Assembly (NCBI GenBank): GCA_963708235.1
Contig: OY970200.1
Coordinates: 1,860,001 to 1,924,000 of the forward strand
DNA length: 64,000 nucleotides
DNA from: G963708235 sp963708235
GTDB taxonomy: Bacteria > Actinomycetota > Acidimicrobiia > Spongiisociales > UBA5794
Direction of reading: 5' to 3'
Part shown: positions 18,413 through 25,629 of the stretch, in pieces
Layout: each line of letters opens with the position of its first letter
Position numbering within the stretch: position 1 is the stretch's first letter
Translations under genes and position numbers: made by a program
Notes under the pieces: model-generated
Databases searched by the model: none
What the model was told of the DNA's origin: nothing
The model's input: only the letters and a program-made list of their open reading frames with translations

Positions 18413-19168
18413 TCACGCCAGGTGACGCACCGCCCTCCCGGTGGCACGGAAGTAGCCGACGTTGCGGCACACGGTCGAGCCGACCCGCCAGGTCGATGCC
18501 TGGGGCTGGTGGACGTCACCGAAGTAGTGGAACGCCGGGCGCACGGTGAGCAGGTAGTCGAGCACGGCCTCGGATTGTTTGGCGCGACCGCCGATGACAT
18601 CACCGGACAACGGGGCGACGGCCGGGGGCACATGGGTACAGAGGATGTCAACCGGACCGAGGGCGGCCAGTTTTGCGGCCATCTCGGTCTCGGTCACCTC
18701 GCCGGCGGTTCCGAGCGCCACCACACCTCCACCGGCGAATCCGACGGTGAGACCGTCGATGATCACCGTCTCGGCGTCGACGAACCGGGCCGACGACGGC
18801 AGGCTGTCGCGGAGGAGTTCGGGACGGTCCACGTTGCCATAGGTGACATACGCCTCGGCGCCGTCGAGGGCGCCGCACACGTCCTGATAGGCGGCAGCGA
18901 CATGTGACTCGAAGGCGCCGGGGAGATCGATCCCCTGGGCGGCGGCCGTCCGCCGCCAGTGCGCCTGGGCGGCGGCGTGCTCCCCGCCCCCCCGGAGCCG
19001 GACCAGTTCGGCCACGAAGGGTCGACCGAGTACGTCGGCGGCGATGCCCTGATTGGTCCGGTAGTCGATGAAGTTGATCAGATCACCCAGCACCAGCAGC
19101 GGCTCGCCACTGCCGGCTACCCGACGCAGCGCCTCGGTGGCGCCGTGGACATCGGCGACGATCAGCAT
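18413..19168 (-). CDS. Metallophosphoesterase
   Basis: 251 residues, calcineurin-like phosphoesterase. Metal-ligand motifs: DVHG (residues 6-9), GDLINF (near 28), GNVDRPE (near 110), CTHVPP and GDVHQP. It probably has a dinuclear metal centre and cleaves a phosphomonoester or diester; the substrate is unknown. The ATG at 19168 overlaps the queG stop (TAATG), so it is co-translated with queG. Downstream (18281-18412), 132 bases lack a gene before the SRPBCC start. Confidence 0.88.
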   Translation of the reverse strand: MLIVADVHGATEALRRVAGSGEPLLVLGDLINFIDYRTNQGIAADVLGRPFVAELVRLRGGGEHAAAQAHWRRTAAAQGIDLPGAFESHVAAAYQDVCGALDGAEAYVTYGNVDRPELLRDSLPSSARFVDAETVIIDGLTVGFAGGGVVALGTAGEVTETEMAAKLAALGPVDILCTHVPPAVAPLSGDVIGGRAKQSEAVLDYLLTVRPAFHYFGDVHQPQASTWRVGSTVCRNVGYFRATGRAVRHLA

Positions 19169-20277
19169 TACACCCCGGCCCGATCCGGTGTGGCGGCATC
19201 CACGGCAGCGGCGATCTCCTCGGCGACGGCACCGTCTTCCTCGAGGCGTGCGGCCGCCGCCAGGACGGCGATTGCGGCGCTGCCCCCCACCTGCCCGAGC
19301 CCCCATGCGGCATGGAGTCGCAGCAACGGGTCGGGGTGACCGAGGTATCCGGCGAGGACGGCCAGGGCATCGGGACCTCCGCTGTTCCCGAGCGCCACCA
19401 ACGCATTGCGACGGAGGATCCTGGCGTTGCGCTTGGGAAGGTAGAAGTGTCGGTACTCGGTGAGCAGCTCGTCGTCGCTGCATCCGAGCAACCGCACCAG
19501 ATCGACCCTCCCGCGTTCCTCGGTCGCCGTGGCAAGCGTCCTCAGCCCGGGGGGGCAGGCGTCGAGACAGTCGTCGCAGCCGTAGATGCGGTCCCCCATC
19601 GGGGTGCGGTAGTGGCGAGGTATCGCTCCGGGAGCCTGCGACCATCGGGCCAGACACTTGCGGGCGTCGAGAATTCCCGGGGCGACCAGCGCACCGGTCG
19701 GGCACGCCGGAAGACACGCCGAGCAGGCTCCGCAGCTCCGCGCCATCGGCGGTGTCGGATCGAGCGATGCATCGGTGACCACCGAGCCGAGCAGCAGCCA
19801 GGGCCCTGCTCCCGGCGCCAGCACCATCGAGTTCTTGCCCCACCACCCGACCCCGGCCCGGACGGCGGCGGCACGGTCGACGAGCCGTTCGTCGTCGCTC
19901 AGAATCTCGGCCCGGTACCCGTCCCGTCGCACCTCGTCGGCGACTGCCTCCAGCACCCGGCGGAGCCCGAGATAGTGGTTCTCGGTGGCGAACCGGGCGA
20001 CCCGTCCGGTTCCGGCTACCGCCGGCCCGGGGGATCCTCCGTCGGGGAGATACGACCAGGCCAGAACCACGAGACGCTCGGCCCACGGATAGGTACGCCG
20101 CACATCGGTGGCGACATCGGGAGCCAGGTAGGTGAAGCCGAGCCCGGCATTGCTGCCGTCGGTGCGACGCCGGTCCAATTCGTCGCGCACCTCGACGAAT
20201 GGTTCGGCGGTGCACACCCCCACCCCGGCGGCGTGGTGCGTTTCCGCCATTGACTGGATGGTCGACCACAGTTCCAC
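19168..20277 (-). CDS. queG: Epoxyqueuosine reductase
   Basis: 369 residues. Catalyses the last step of queuosine synthesis in tRNA, reducing epoxyqueuosine with a cobalamin and two 4Fe-4S clusters. Both cluster motifs are present: CGACSACLPACP (about residues 188-199) and CDDCLDACP, with two more Cys (CLARW, then YGC) completing the set. The N-terminal DUF1730-like region and C-terminal HEAT-like repeats (LGHPDPLLRLHAAWGLGQ) are complete. Start is GTG at 20277. No other queuosine gene is in the window. It is translationally coupled to the phosphoesterase behind it. Confidence 0.94.
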   Translation of the reverse strand: MELWSTIQSMAETHHAAGVGVCTAEPFVEVRDELDRRRTDGSNAGLGFTYLAPDVATDVRRTYPWAERLVVLAWSYLPDGGSPGPAVAGTGRVARFATENHYLGLRRVLEAVADEVRRDGYRAEILSDDERLVDRAAAVRAGVGWWGKNSMVLAPGAGPWLLLGSVVTDASLDPTPPMARSCGACSACLPACPTGALVAPGILDARKCLARWSQAPGAIPRHYRTPMGDRIYGCDDCLDACPPGLRTLATATEERGRVDLVRLLGCSDDELLTEYRHFYLPKRNARILRRNALVALGNSGGPDALAVLAGYLGHPDPLLRLHAAWGLGQVGGSAAIAVLAAAARLEEDGAVAEEIAAAVDAATPDRAGV

Positions 20278-20306
20278 ACCTGCGAGGTTACGGCGTCAGA
20301 GCCCGG

Positions 20307-20558
20307 TCAGCCGGAGGCAACCCCGCCATGGGGTGCCGTGTCGTGTGCCGGGTCGTGTGGTGAGCCGGGTGACGGAGGCGCAGGTCGGGGCACCAGCCGG
20401 AGCGGGGACACCAGGCCCGCCTCGGCAAGGTTGTGCAACGCATGACTCTCGGCACCGGCAAGCTCGACCGGGCTGCTCCCCGCAAGCAACACGGTGACGA
20501 TGCAGTCGTCACACGCCGACGTGTGCTGCATCACGCACTGGTCGCAGTCGATGATCAT
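20307..20558 (-). CDS. Small Cys-rich (double CxxC) protein
   Basis: 83 residues. The N-terminus carries two CxxC pairs in CDQCVMQHTSACDDC (residues 5-19), which probably bind zinc or an iron-sulfur cluster. A short hydrophobic/helical region (VELAGAESHALHNLAEAGLV) and a Pro/His-rich disordered tail follow. The ATG at 20558 has AAGGAGG upstream. Short proteins of this kind recur in actinobacterial genomes, but I know no function. It is divergent from the LLM oxidoreductase and lies 29 bases upstream of queG on the same strand. Confidence 0.72.
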   Translation of the reverse strand: MIIDCDQCVMQHTSACDDCIVTVLLAGSSPVELAGAESHALHNLAEAGLVSPLRLVPRPAPPSPGSPHDPAHDTAPHGGVASG

Positions 20559-20661
20559 GGCGCCTCCTTCCGTCGTCCGGCGATCCGTCGGGAAGCGCCG
20601 CAACGGGTCGCATTCCCATCGGACCCGGGTGTGTGTAGGTCATGGACACAACCTATCCACA

Positions 20662-20688
20662 GGGTGTGACACGTTCCCGGTCACACCC
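20662..20688. promoter_or_regulatory. Inverted repeat, likely operator
   Basis: GGGTGTGAC (20662-20670), a nine-base spacer, then GTCACACCC (20680-20688): perfect nine-base arms. It lies between the divergent Cys-rich protein and LLM genes, just upstream of a TACGCT -10 box, so it overlaps the expected -35 region of the LLM promoter. Confidence 0.6.
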
Positions 20689-20698
20689 CGGTGCGGGG

Positions 20699-20704
20699 TA
20701 CGCT
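20699..20704 (+). promoter_or_regulatory. Putative -10 box for the LLM oxidoreductase
   Basis: TACGCT, 27 bases before the GTG start at 20732, leaving room for the GGGAGCAGG ribosome-binding site. Confidence 0.4.
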
Positions 20705-20731
20705 CGGACCATCCTCGAACCGGGAGCAGGC

Positions 20732-21763
20732 GTGCGGCTGGCCATCAATGTCGGGTACTGGGGGTCGAACGCCGGGCTGGACATGGAGCTCGTCCTCGAA
20801 GCGGAACGGCTCGGCTATCACTCGGTGTGGGCCGCCGAGGCCTGGGGATCGGATGCGGTGACGGTGTTGAGCTGGATCGCCGCACGCACCGAACGGATCA
20901 AGGTCGGAGCGGCGATCCTGCAGATGCCGGCGCGCTCCCCGGCGATGACCGCCATGACGGCGGTCACCCTCAGCGAGCTGTCGGGAGGGCGGTTCCTCCT
21001 CGGCCTCGGGCTGAGCGGCCCCCAGGTCGCCGAGGGTTGGCACGGCCAGCCATACGGGGCCCCGCTCGGCAAGACCCGCGAGTACGTGACCATCGTTCGC
21101 CGGATCATCGCCCGTGAGGAACCGCTCATCCATCACGGCGACCATTACCAGATCCCCTATACCGGCCCCGGCGCCACCGGGCTCGGGAAGCCGCTCACCC
21201 TGATCACCCATCCCTCCCACGAGATCCCGATCTATCTGGCGGCGCTCGGACCGAGGAACGTCACCCTGACCGCCGAGATCGCCGACGGGTGGATCCCGGT
21301 GTTCTACTCACCGGACCGCGCCCCTGCGGTGTTCGGTCCCCTGCTCGAGGCCGGGTACGCCGCCTCCGGTGATCCCGGCAAGGCCGCCCGGTTCGACATC
21401 GCGGCGTCCGTCGGAGTCGCCATCACCGACGATCTGGCCACCGCCCGGCGACGGATGAAACCGACCGTGGCGCTCTACATCGGTGGGATGGGCGCCAAGG
21501 GCCACAATTTCTACCACGACCTCGCCGTGAGGTACGGGTACGAGCAGGACGCCGACCGGATCCAGGATCTGTATCTGGCGGGACGGCGCAGGGAGGCGAC
21601 CATGGCAGTGCCCGACGCCCTCGTCGACGACCTCAATCTGATCGGTCCGGCGGCGGCGGTGCGTGACCGGCTCGAGGTGTGGAAGGCAGCAGGGGTCACC
21701 ACCCTGGTGGTGACCGCACCGGATCTCGCCACGCTCCGCACCCTCCCCGACCTGATGCCCTGA
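20732..21763 (+). CDS. LLM-class F420-dependent oxidoreductase
   Basis: 343 residues, luciferase-like TIM barrel. Seen: LAINVGYWGSN at the N-terminus, ERIKVGAAILQMPARSPAMTAMTAVTLSELSGGRFLLGLG (the conserved cofactor-site segment), PIYLAALGPRNVTLTAEIADGWIP, and the C-terminal GPAAAVRDRLEVWKAAGV. The sequence is of the kind that uses F420 rather than FMN, typical of actinobacteria; the substrate is unknown. I used the GTG at 20732, with GGGAGCAGG just upstream, rather than the ATG at 20642, whose extra 30 residues include the promoter and operator-like sequence. Confidence 0.9.
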   Translation: MRLAINVGYWGSNAGLDMELVLEAERLGYHSVWAAEAWGSDAVTVLSWIAARTERIKVGAAILQMPARSPAMTAMTAVTLSELSGGRFLLGLGLSGPQVAEGWHGQPYGAPLGKTREYVTIVRRIIAREEPLIHHGDHYQIPYTGPGATGLGKPLTLITHPSHEIPIYLAALGPRNVTLTAEIADGWIPVFYSPDRAPAVFGPLLEAGYAASGDPGKAARFDIAASVGVAITDDLATARRRMKPTVALYIGGMGAKGHNFYHDLAVRYGYEQDADRIQDLYLAGRRREATMAVPDALVDDLNLIGPAAAVRDRLEVWKAAGVTTLVVTAPDLATLRTLPDLMP

Positions 21764-21778
21764 CGGGTCCCCTCGATC

Positions 21779-23011
21779 TCACGAGCCCTCGCCGAGCCAT
21801 TCCACCAGCGCAGCTCCCCACAACGTGATGGCGCCGACCGCCTCGGAACGCTCGCGCAGATCGCGGTCATTGCTGATCACCACCACGGGGCCGTCGGCGT
21901 TGCGGGCCAGGGAGACGATCTCGTCGTCGGCGATCATGTGGGCCGGGCTGAATCGCACTTCGACGCCGCCGGGACCGACCCCGGTATCGCCGTCGGTGGC
22001 CTCGTGCGAGTCGAACACGACGATGACCCGGTGGGCGGCTCGGCGTCTCCGCAGCCGGGATGCACCGCCGATCAGCCGCCGGCGCAGCTCGCCCGAGGCG
22101 AAGTGTTCGCGATCGATGAGGAAGGTGACGTTGTAGCCGTCGACGACGACCGTGACCGGTCTGGTGAGCCCGAGCAGCCAGATCACCGCCTCGGCGGAGT
22201 CGGGGGCGATCCCGGGGGGCACGAACAACGGCTCCGGCGTCTCCGGAGGCGTTGGCGCCGGACGCCGGGGCGCCGGAGGAGCGGGGACGGCGGCGGCGAA
22301 GGCGGCGATGTCGAGGTCGAGCCGCCGGGCGGCACGGACCGGGTCGGGGTCGGCTCCCCGCCGCACTGTCGGCGCCGTCCCCTCCGGTCGGGGGCTCCTG
22401 CGCCGATCCCGCCGCCGGATCTCGGCCAGTCGCGCCTCGGTGTCGACACGAAGCGTGCGTTCCGTTTCGAGGTCCGTGGTCAACACCTGGACCTGCTCGG
22501 TCAGCGCGGCGACCCGGGCGTCGGCATCACCCCGCTCCGCCCGTGGGTGATCGCGGAGGTTCCGTCGCAGGGTCCGGACCTCGGTGGTCAGCCGATCCCG
22601 CTCGTCCCGCAACTCCGCCGACCGACGCTTCGCCTCGGAGAGCCGGCCCTCGACGGCGGCGATGGCGTCACCTTCATCGCCCCCGCTGTCGGGAGTCACC
22701 GCATCGGCGACGGCATCGGCGAGCTTCATCCACCATCCCGGCTCGGCGGACAGGAACAACGTCGCCAGCCCGGCATCGTCCTCCCCCAGTTCCTCCAGCG
22801 TCTTCTCGCGCAGCCACTCATTGCGATCGAGTTCGACGAGCACGCTGCGCAGCAGCGGAGGAGTCAGGCGGCCACCACCGGTGGCGGCGACCCGCCGTAG
22901 GGAAACCGGGATCTCCCGTGCCTCGAGATCGCGCAGCACCCGCCGCACCGCCGTGATTGCTGGTTCGAGGATGGCCGCGACCTGGCCGGCGGTTGATGTC
23001 ATCTCCCCCAT
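21779..23011 (-). CDS. NYN-domain (YacP-like) putative RNA-binding nuclease
   Basis: 410 residues. The N-terminal ~110 residues are helical. Residues ~125-200 form a predicted coiled coil (AAVEGRLSEAKRRSAELRDERDRL), followed by a Pro-rich linker. The C-terminal ~165 residues are a NYN/PIN-like domain with conserved acidic positions: VVVDGYNVTF, VVFDSHEA, IADDEIVSLA and VVISNDRDLRE. Related YacP/Rae1 proteins cleave mRNA on the ribosome; whether this one is active is unknown. The start ATG at 23011 is at the edge of a 14-bp direct repeat; an ATG at 23002 is possible. It is divergent from ilvBNC. Confidence 0.82.
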   Translation of the reverse strand: MGEMTSTAGQVAAILEPAITAVRRVLRDLEAREIPVSLRRVAATGGGRLTPPLLRSVLVELDRNEWLREKTLEELGEDDAGLATLFLSAEPGWWMKLADAVADAVTPDSGGDEGDAIAAVEGRLSEAKRRSAELRDERDRLTTEVRTLRRNLRDHPRAERGDADARVAALTEQVQVLTTDLETERTLRVDTEARLAEIRRRDRRRSPRPEGTAPTVRRGADPDPVRAARRLDLDIAAFAAAVPAPPAPRRPAPTPPETPEPLFVPPGIAPDSAEAVIWLLGLTRPVTVVVDGYNVTFLIDREHFASGELRRRLIGGASRLRRRRAAHRVIVVFDSHEATDGDTGVGPGGVEVRFSPAHMIADDEIVSLARNADGPVVVISNDRDLRERSEAVGAITLWGAALVEWLGEGS

Positions 23012-23044
23012 GATGGTCGATATCCGGCCCGATGGTCGATATCC
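23012..23044. repeat. 14-bp direct repeat, possible operator
   Basis: GATGGTCGATATCC occurs at 23012-23025 and 23031-23044, period 19. It lies directly against the NYN gene start and 27 bases upstream of the ilv -35 box, in the divergent control region. Either a regulator-binding pair or a chance duplication. Confidence 0.6.
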
Positions 23045-23070
23045 ACCACGGAGCGGCCGATCTCCCCGGT

Positions 23071-23098
23071 TTGACAGCAAACACGGCAGTGGCATACT
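23071..23098 (+). promoter_or_regulatory. ilvBNC promoter
   Basis: TTGACA (23071-23076), 16-base spacer, CATACT (23093-23098). This is the best -35/-10 pair in the window. The predicted start of transcription falls at or next to the ATG of the leader peptide at 23107. Confidence 0.8.
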
Positions 23099-23106
23099 TG
23101 CCGGAC

Positions 23107-23151
23107 ATGTACGACTTCAGCCTCCTCGTACGAATTCCTCGCGGCGCATAG
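23107..23151 (+). CDS. ilvB leader peptide (attenuation peptide)
   Basis: 14-codon reading frame reading MYDFSLLVRIPRGA. Residues 6-10 are Leu-Leu-Val-Arg-Ile, so four of five are the end products (or competitors) of the ilvBNC pathway, as in classical branched-chain amino acid leaders. The ATG is eight bases after the -10 box, leaving no space for a ribosome-binding site: a leaderless leader peptide. It is followed by an 11-bp hairpin and an intrinsic terminator. The logic would be that ribosome stalling at scarce Leu/Val/Ile codons prevents termination. The peptide is visible; the mechanism is inferred from known actinobacterial and enterobacterial systems. Confidence 0.8.
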   Translation: MYDFSLLVRIPRGA

Positions 23152-23175
23152 CGGTCCGCCTCTTCGCTGTGCGCC
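23143..23175 (+). promoter_or_regulatory. ilvB attenuator first hairpin
   Basis: GGCGCATAGCG (23143-23153) pairs with CGCTGTGCGCC (23165-23175): 11 consecutive pairs including one U-G wobble. The left arm covers the last codons and the stop of the leader peptide, so ribosome position would control its folding. A competing antiterminator helix is not obvious by eye. Confidence 0.65.
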
Positions 23176-23180
23176 CTCGA

Positions 23181-23209
23181 CCCTCCCCTTCGGGAGGGTT
23201 TTCTTTTTT
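23181..23209 (+). terminator. ilvB attenuator (rho-independent terminator)
   Basis: CCCTCCC (23181-23187), loop CTTC, GGGAGGG (23192-23198), then TTTTCTTTTTT (23199-23209). A textbook intrinsic terminator 105 bases upstream of the ilvB start codon, in the sense direction. The remaining leader (23210-23313) is C-rich with no other feature except the CAGGAG ribosome-binding site. Confidence 0.9.
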
Positions 23210-23313
23210 CCAGGTCTTTCCTGCACCCAATCGTCTCGTACCCATTCCTGTTTCGTCCCACCGGGCAAACCCACCTGGCGCCACCGGCGCCGACACCCAA
23301 TCAGGAGCCAGCA

Positions 23314-25089
23314 ATGGCCAACACCACCATGAACCACCCGCCAACCATCACACCGACCGGAAACACCCGCACCGTCGGCGACACCGTCACCGGTGCACAA
23401 TCGCTGATCCGCTGTCTCGAACACGAGGGCGTCGAGATCGTCTTCGGGGTCCCGGGTGGAGCGATCCTCCCGGCCTACGACCCACTGCTCGACAGCTCGA
23501 TCCGCCATGTGCTGGCACGACACGAACAGGGCGCCGGGCACATGGCCTCGGGCTTCGCCCATGCATCGGGCAAGGTCGGGGTGGTGATGGCGACGTCCGG
23601 TCCCGGCGCCACCAATCTGATCACCGCCCTCGCCGACGCCCACATGGACTCGATTCCGGTCGTCGCCATCACCGGGCAGGTCGCCACCTCGGCAATCGGC
23701 AACGACGCATTCCAGGAGGCCCACACCTGGGGCATCTCGATGCCGTGCACCAAACACAACTATCTGGTGACCTCGATCGACGACCTTCCCGATGTGATCC
23801 ACGAGGCCTTCCACCTTGCTGCGACCGGGCGACCCGGTCCCGTGCTGGTGGACATCCCCAAGGACGTCCTGGCGGCAACCACCCGGTGGCGGCCGGCGGG
23901 GGAGATCGACCTCCCGGGGTACCGACCCCGGATCAAGGGCAACCCACGGCAGGTCCGGGCGGCGGTCGACCTGGTCATGGCCAGCGAGTGTCCGGTGTTG
24001 TACGTCGGTGGCGGGGTGATCCGCGCCGAGGCCGCCGACGAGGTGCTCCGGTTCGCCGAGCTCGCCAACCTGCCGGCGGTGACCACGTTGATGGCCCGGG
24101 GGGCGATCCCCGACTCGCATCCCCTGGCGCTGGGGATGCCCGGTATGCACGGGACCTATACCGCCATCACCGCCATGCAACGCGCCGATCTGCTCATCGC
24201 CGTCGGGGCGCGCTTCGACGACCGCGTCACCGGTGACCCCCGGAGCTTCGCCCCCGGAGCCAAGATCATCCACATCGATGTCGATCCCGCCGAGATCGGT
24301 AAGGTCCGCACCGCCGATGTGCCGATCGTCGGTGATGCCAAAGCGGTGCTCCGTCAGCTCATCTCAACCACCGAAGCCGCACTCGACGGTGGTGACCCGC
24401 CATCCCGAACCCCATGGTTGGAGACGCTGGCGGAGTGGCAGCGGCTGTACCCGCTCGCCTACGACCAGTCCGACGAGGGCCCGATCCAACAACCGTTTGT
24501 GATCGAGGCCATCCACCGGGTCACCGGTGGTGACGCCATCGTGGTCGCCGGGGTCGGCCAGCATCAGATGTGGACCGCCCAGTTCTGGGGTTTCGAGCGA
24601 CCCAACACCTGGATCAACTCCGGGGGGCTGGGAACCATGGGCTATGCGGTGCCTGCCGCCGTCGGCGCCAAGGCGGCGATGCCGGACGCCACGGTGTTCG
24701 CCATCGACGGTGACGGCTGTTTCCAGATGACCATGCAGGAGCTGATCACCGCATCGGTCGAAGGGATACCGGTCAAGATCGCCGTGATGAACAACCACTC
24801 ACTGGGGATGGTCAAGCAATGGCAGCGACTGTTCTACGGCGAGCGGTTCTCGGCCGTCGACCTCACCGACCACACCCCCGACTACGTCAAGCTCGCCGAA
24901 GCCATGGGGTGTGTCGGGCTGCGCGCCGACCTTCCCAGCGACGTCCTCCCCATCCTGGAGAAGGCGATGGCCATCAACGACCGTCCCGTGGTGATCGAGT
25001 TCCGCTGTGATCCCGATGCCATGGTGTTCCCGATGGTTCCGGCCGGTCAGTCCAATGACCATGTCGTGCTGCGTGCGGAGGACCTGTGA
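23314..25089 (+). CDS. ilvB: Acetolactate synthase, large (catalytic) subunit
   Basis: 591 residues. ThDP- and FAD-dependent condensation of pyruvate with pyruvate or 2-oxobutyrate, the first common step of valine, leucine and isoleucine synthesis. Seen: FGVPGGAILP, catalytic Glu71 in ARHEQGAGHMA, SGPGATNL, the FAD-binding middle domain, and the ThDP motif GDGCFQMTMQEL with the NNHSLGMVKQWQ segment. The ATG at 23314 has CAGGAG upstream. The N-terminal ~20 residues are a Thr/Pro-rich extension. It is first in ilvB-ilvN-ilvC, behind the attenuator. Confidence 0.97.
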   Translation: MANTTMNHPPTITPTGNTRTVGDTVTGAQSLIRCLEHEGVEIVFGVPGGAILPAYDPLLDSSIRHVLARHEQGAGHMASGFAHASGKVGVVMATSGPGATNLITALADAHMDSIPVVAITGQVATSAIGNDAFQEAHTWGISMPCTKHNYLVTSIDDLPDVIHEAFHLAATGRPGPVLVDIPKDVLAATTRWRPAGEIDLPGYRPRIKGNPRQVRAAVDLVMASECPVLYVGGGVIRAEAADEVLRFAELANLPAVTTLMARGAIPDSHPLALGMPGMHGTYTAITAMQRADLLIAVGARFDDRVTGDPRSFAPGAKIIHIDVDPAEIGKVRTADVPIVGDAKAVLRQLISTTEAALDGGDPPSRTPWLETLAEWQRLYPLAYDQSDEGPIQQPFVIEAIHRVTGGDAIVVAGVGQHQMWTAQFWGFERPNTWINSGGLGTMGYAVPAAVGAKAAMPDATVFAIDGDGCFQMTMQELITASVEGIPVKIAVMNNHSLGMVKQWQRLFYGERFSAVDLTDHTPDYVKLAEAMGCVGLRADLPSDVLPILEKAMAINDRPVVIEFRCDPDAMVFPMVPAGQSNDHVVLRAEDL

Positions 25090-25604
25090 TGCACCACGTC
25101 ATCATCGTCCAGGTGGAGAACAAGCCCGGGGTGCTGTCCCGCATCGCCTCGATGTTCGCCCGCCGCAACTTCAACATCCACTCGCTCACCGTCGGTCCCA
25201 CCATCGATCCGGGCATGTCGCAGATGACGGTGGTGGTCGACGGGCCCGAGATGGAACAGATCATCAAACAGCTCTACAAGCTGGTCAACGTGGTCCGGGT
25301 GTCCGAGTTGGCGCCCGCCGAACGCATCGATCGCGAGATCCTCATGGTGCGGGTGGCGGCGCAGCCGGGCCAACGCTCCGAGATCCTGGAAGCCGCCCGC
25401 ATCTACGGCGCCGAAGCGGTGGATGTCGGGATCGCCACCATGACCTTCCAGATCGCCGGCGAGCCGGACCGCCTCCAGGACTTCCTCGGGCTGATGGAGC
25501 CATACGGCGTCGTCGATCTGGTCAAGTCCGGTCGCATCTCGCTGAGCAAGGACCCGAAGAGCCCTTCCCACCGCCGTCCCGTTCCCCGGTTGCGTTCGGC
25601 GTGA
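25089..25604 (+). CDS. ilvN: Acetolactate synthase, small (regulatory) subunit
   Basis: 171 residues. N-terminal ACT domain (VENKPGVLSRIASMFARRNFNIHSLTVGPT, residues 9-38) that binds the feedback inhibitor valine, and the C-terminal ALS small-subunit domain (MVRVAAQPGQRSEILEAARIYGAEAVDV). Full length for the family. The ATG at 25089 overlaps the ilvB stop (TGATG), with GGAGG seven bases ahead; a GTG one codon earlier is also possible. Acts as a partner of IlvB in a heteromeric enzyme. Confidence 0.96.
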   Translation: MHHVIIVQVENKPGVLSRIASMFARRNFNIHSLTVGPTIDPGMSQMTVVVDGPEMEQIIKQLYKLVNVVRVSELAPAERIDREILMVRVAAQPGQRSEILEAARIYGAEAVDVGIATMTFQIAGEPDRLQDFLGLMEPYGVVDLVKSGRISLSKDPKSPSHRRPVPRLRSA

Positions 25605-25629
25605 CCATCCCACCCGCCAGGAGACCCAG

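Noticed and set aside
20642..20731. N-terminal extension of the LLM oxidoreductase from ATG 20642.
   Set aside because: It would translate the inverted repeat and the TACGCT promoter box; GTG 20732 has a ribosome-binding site and fits the family N-terminus.
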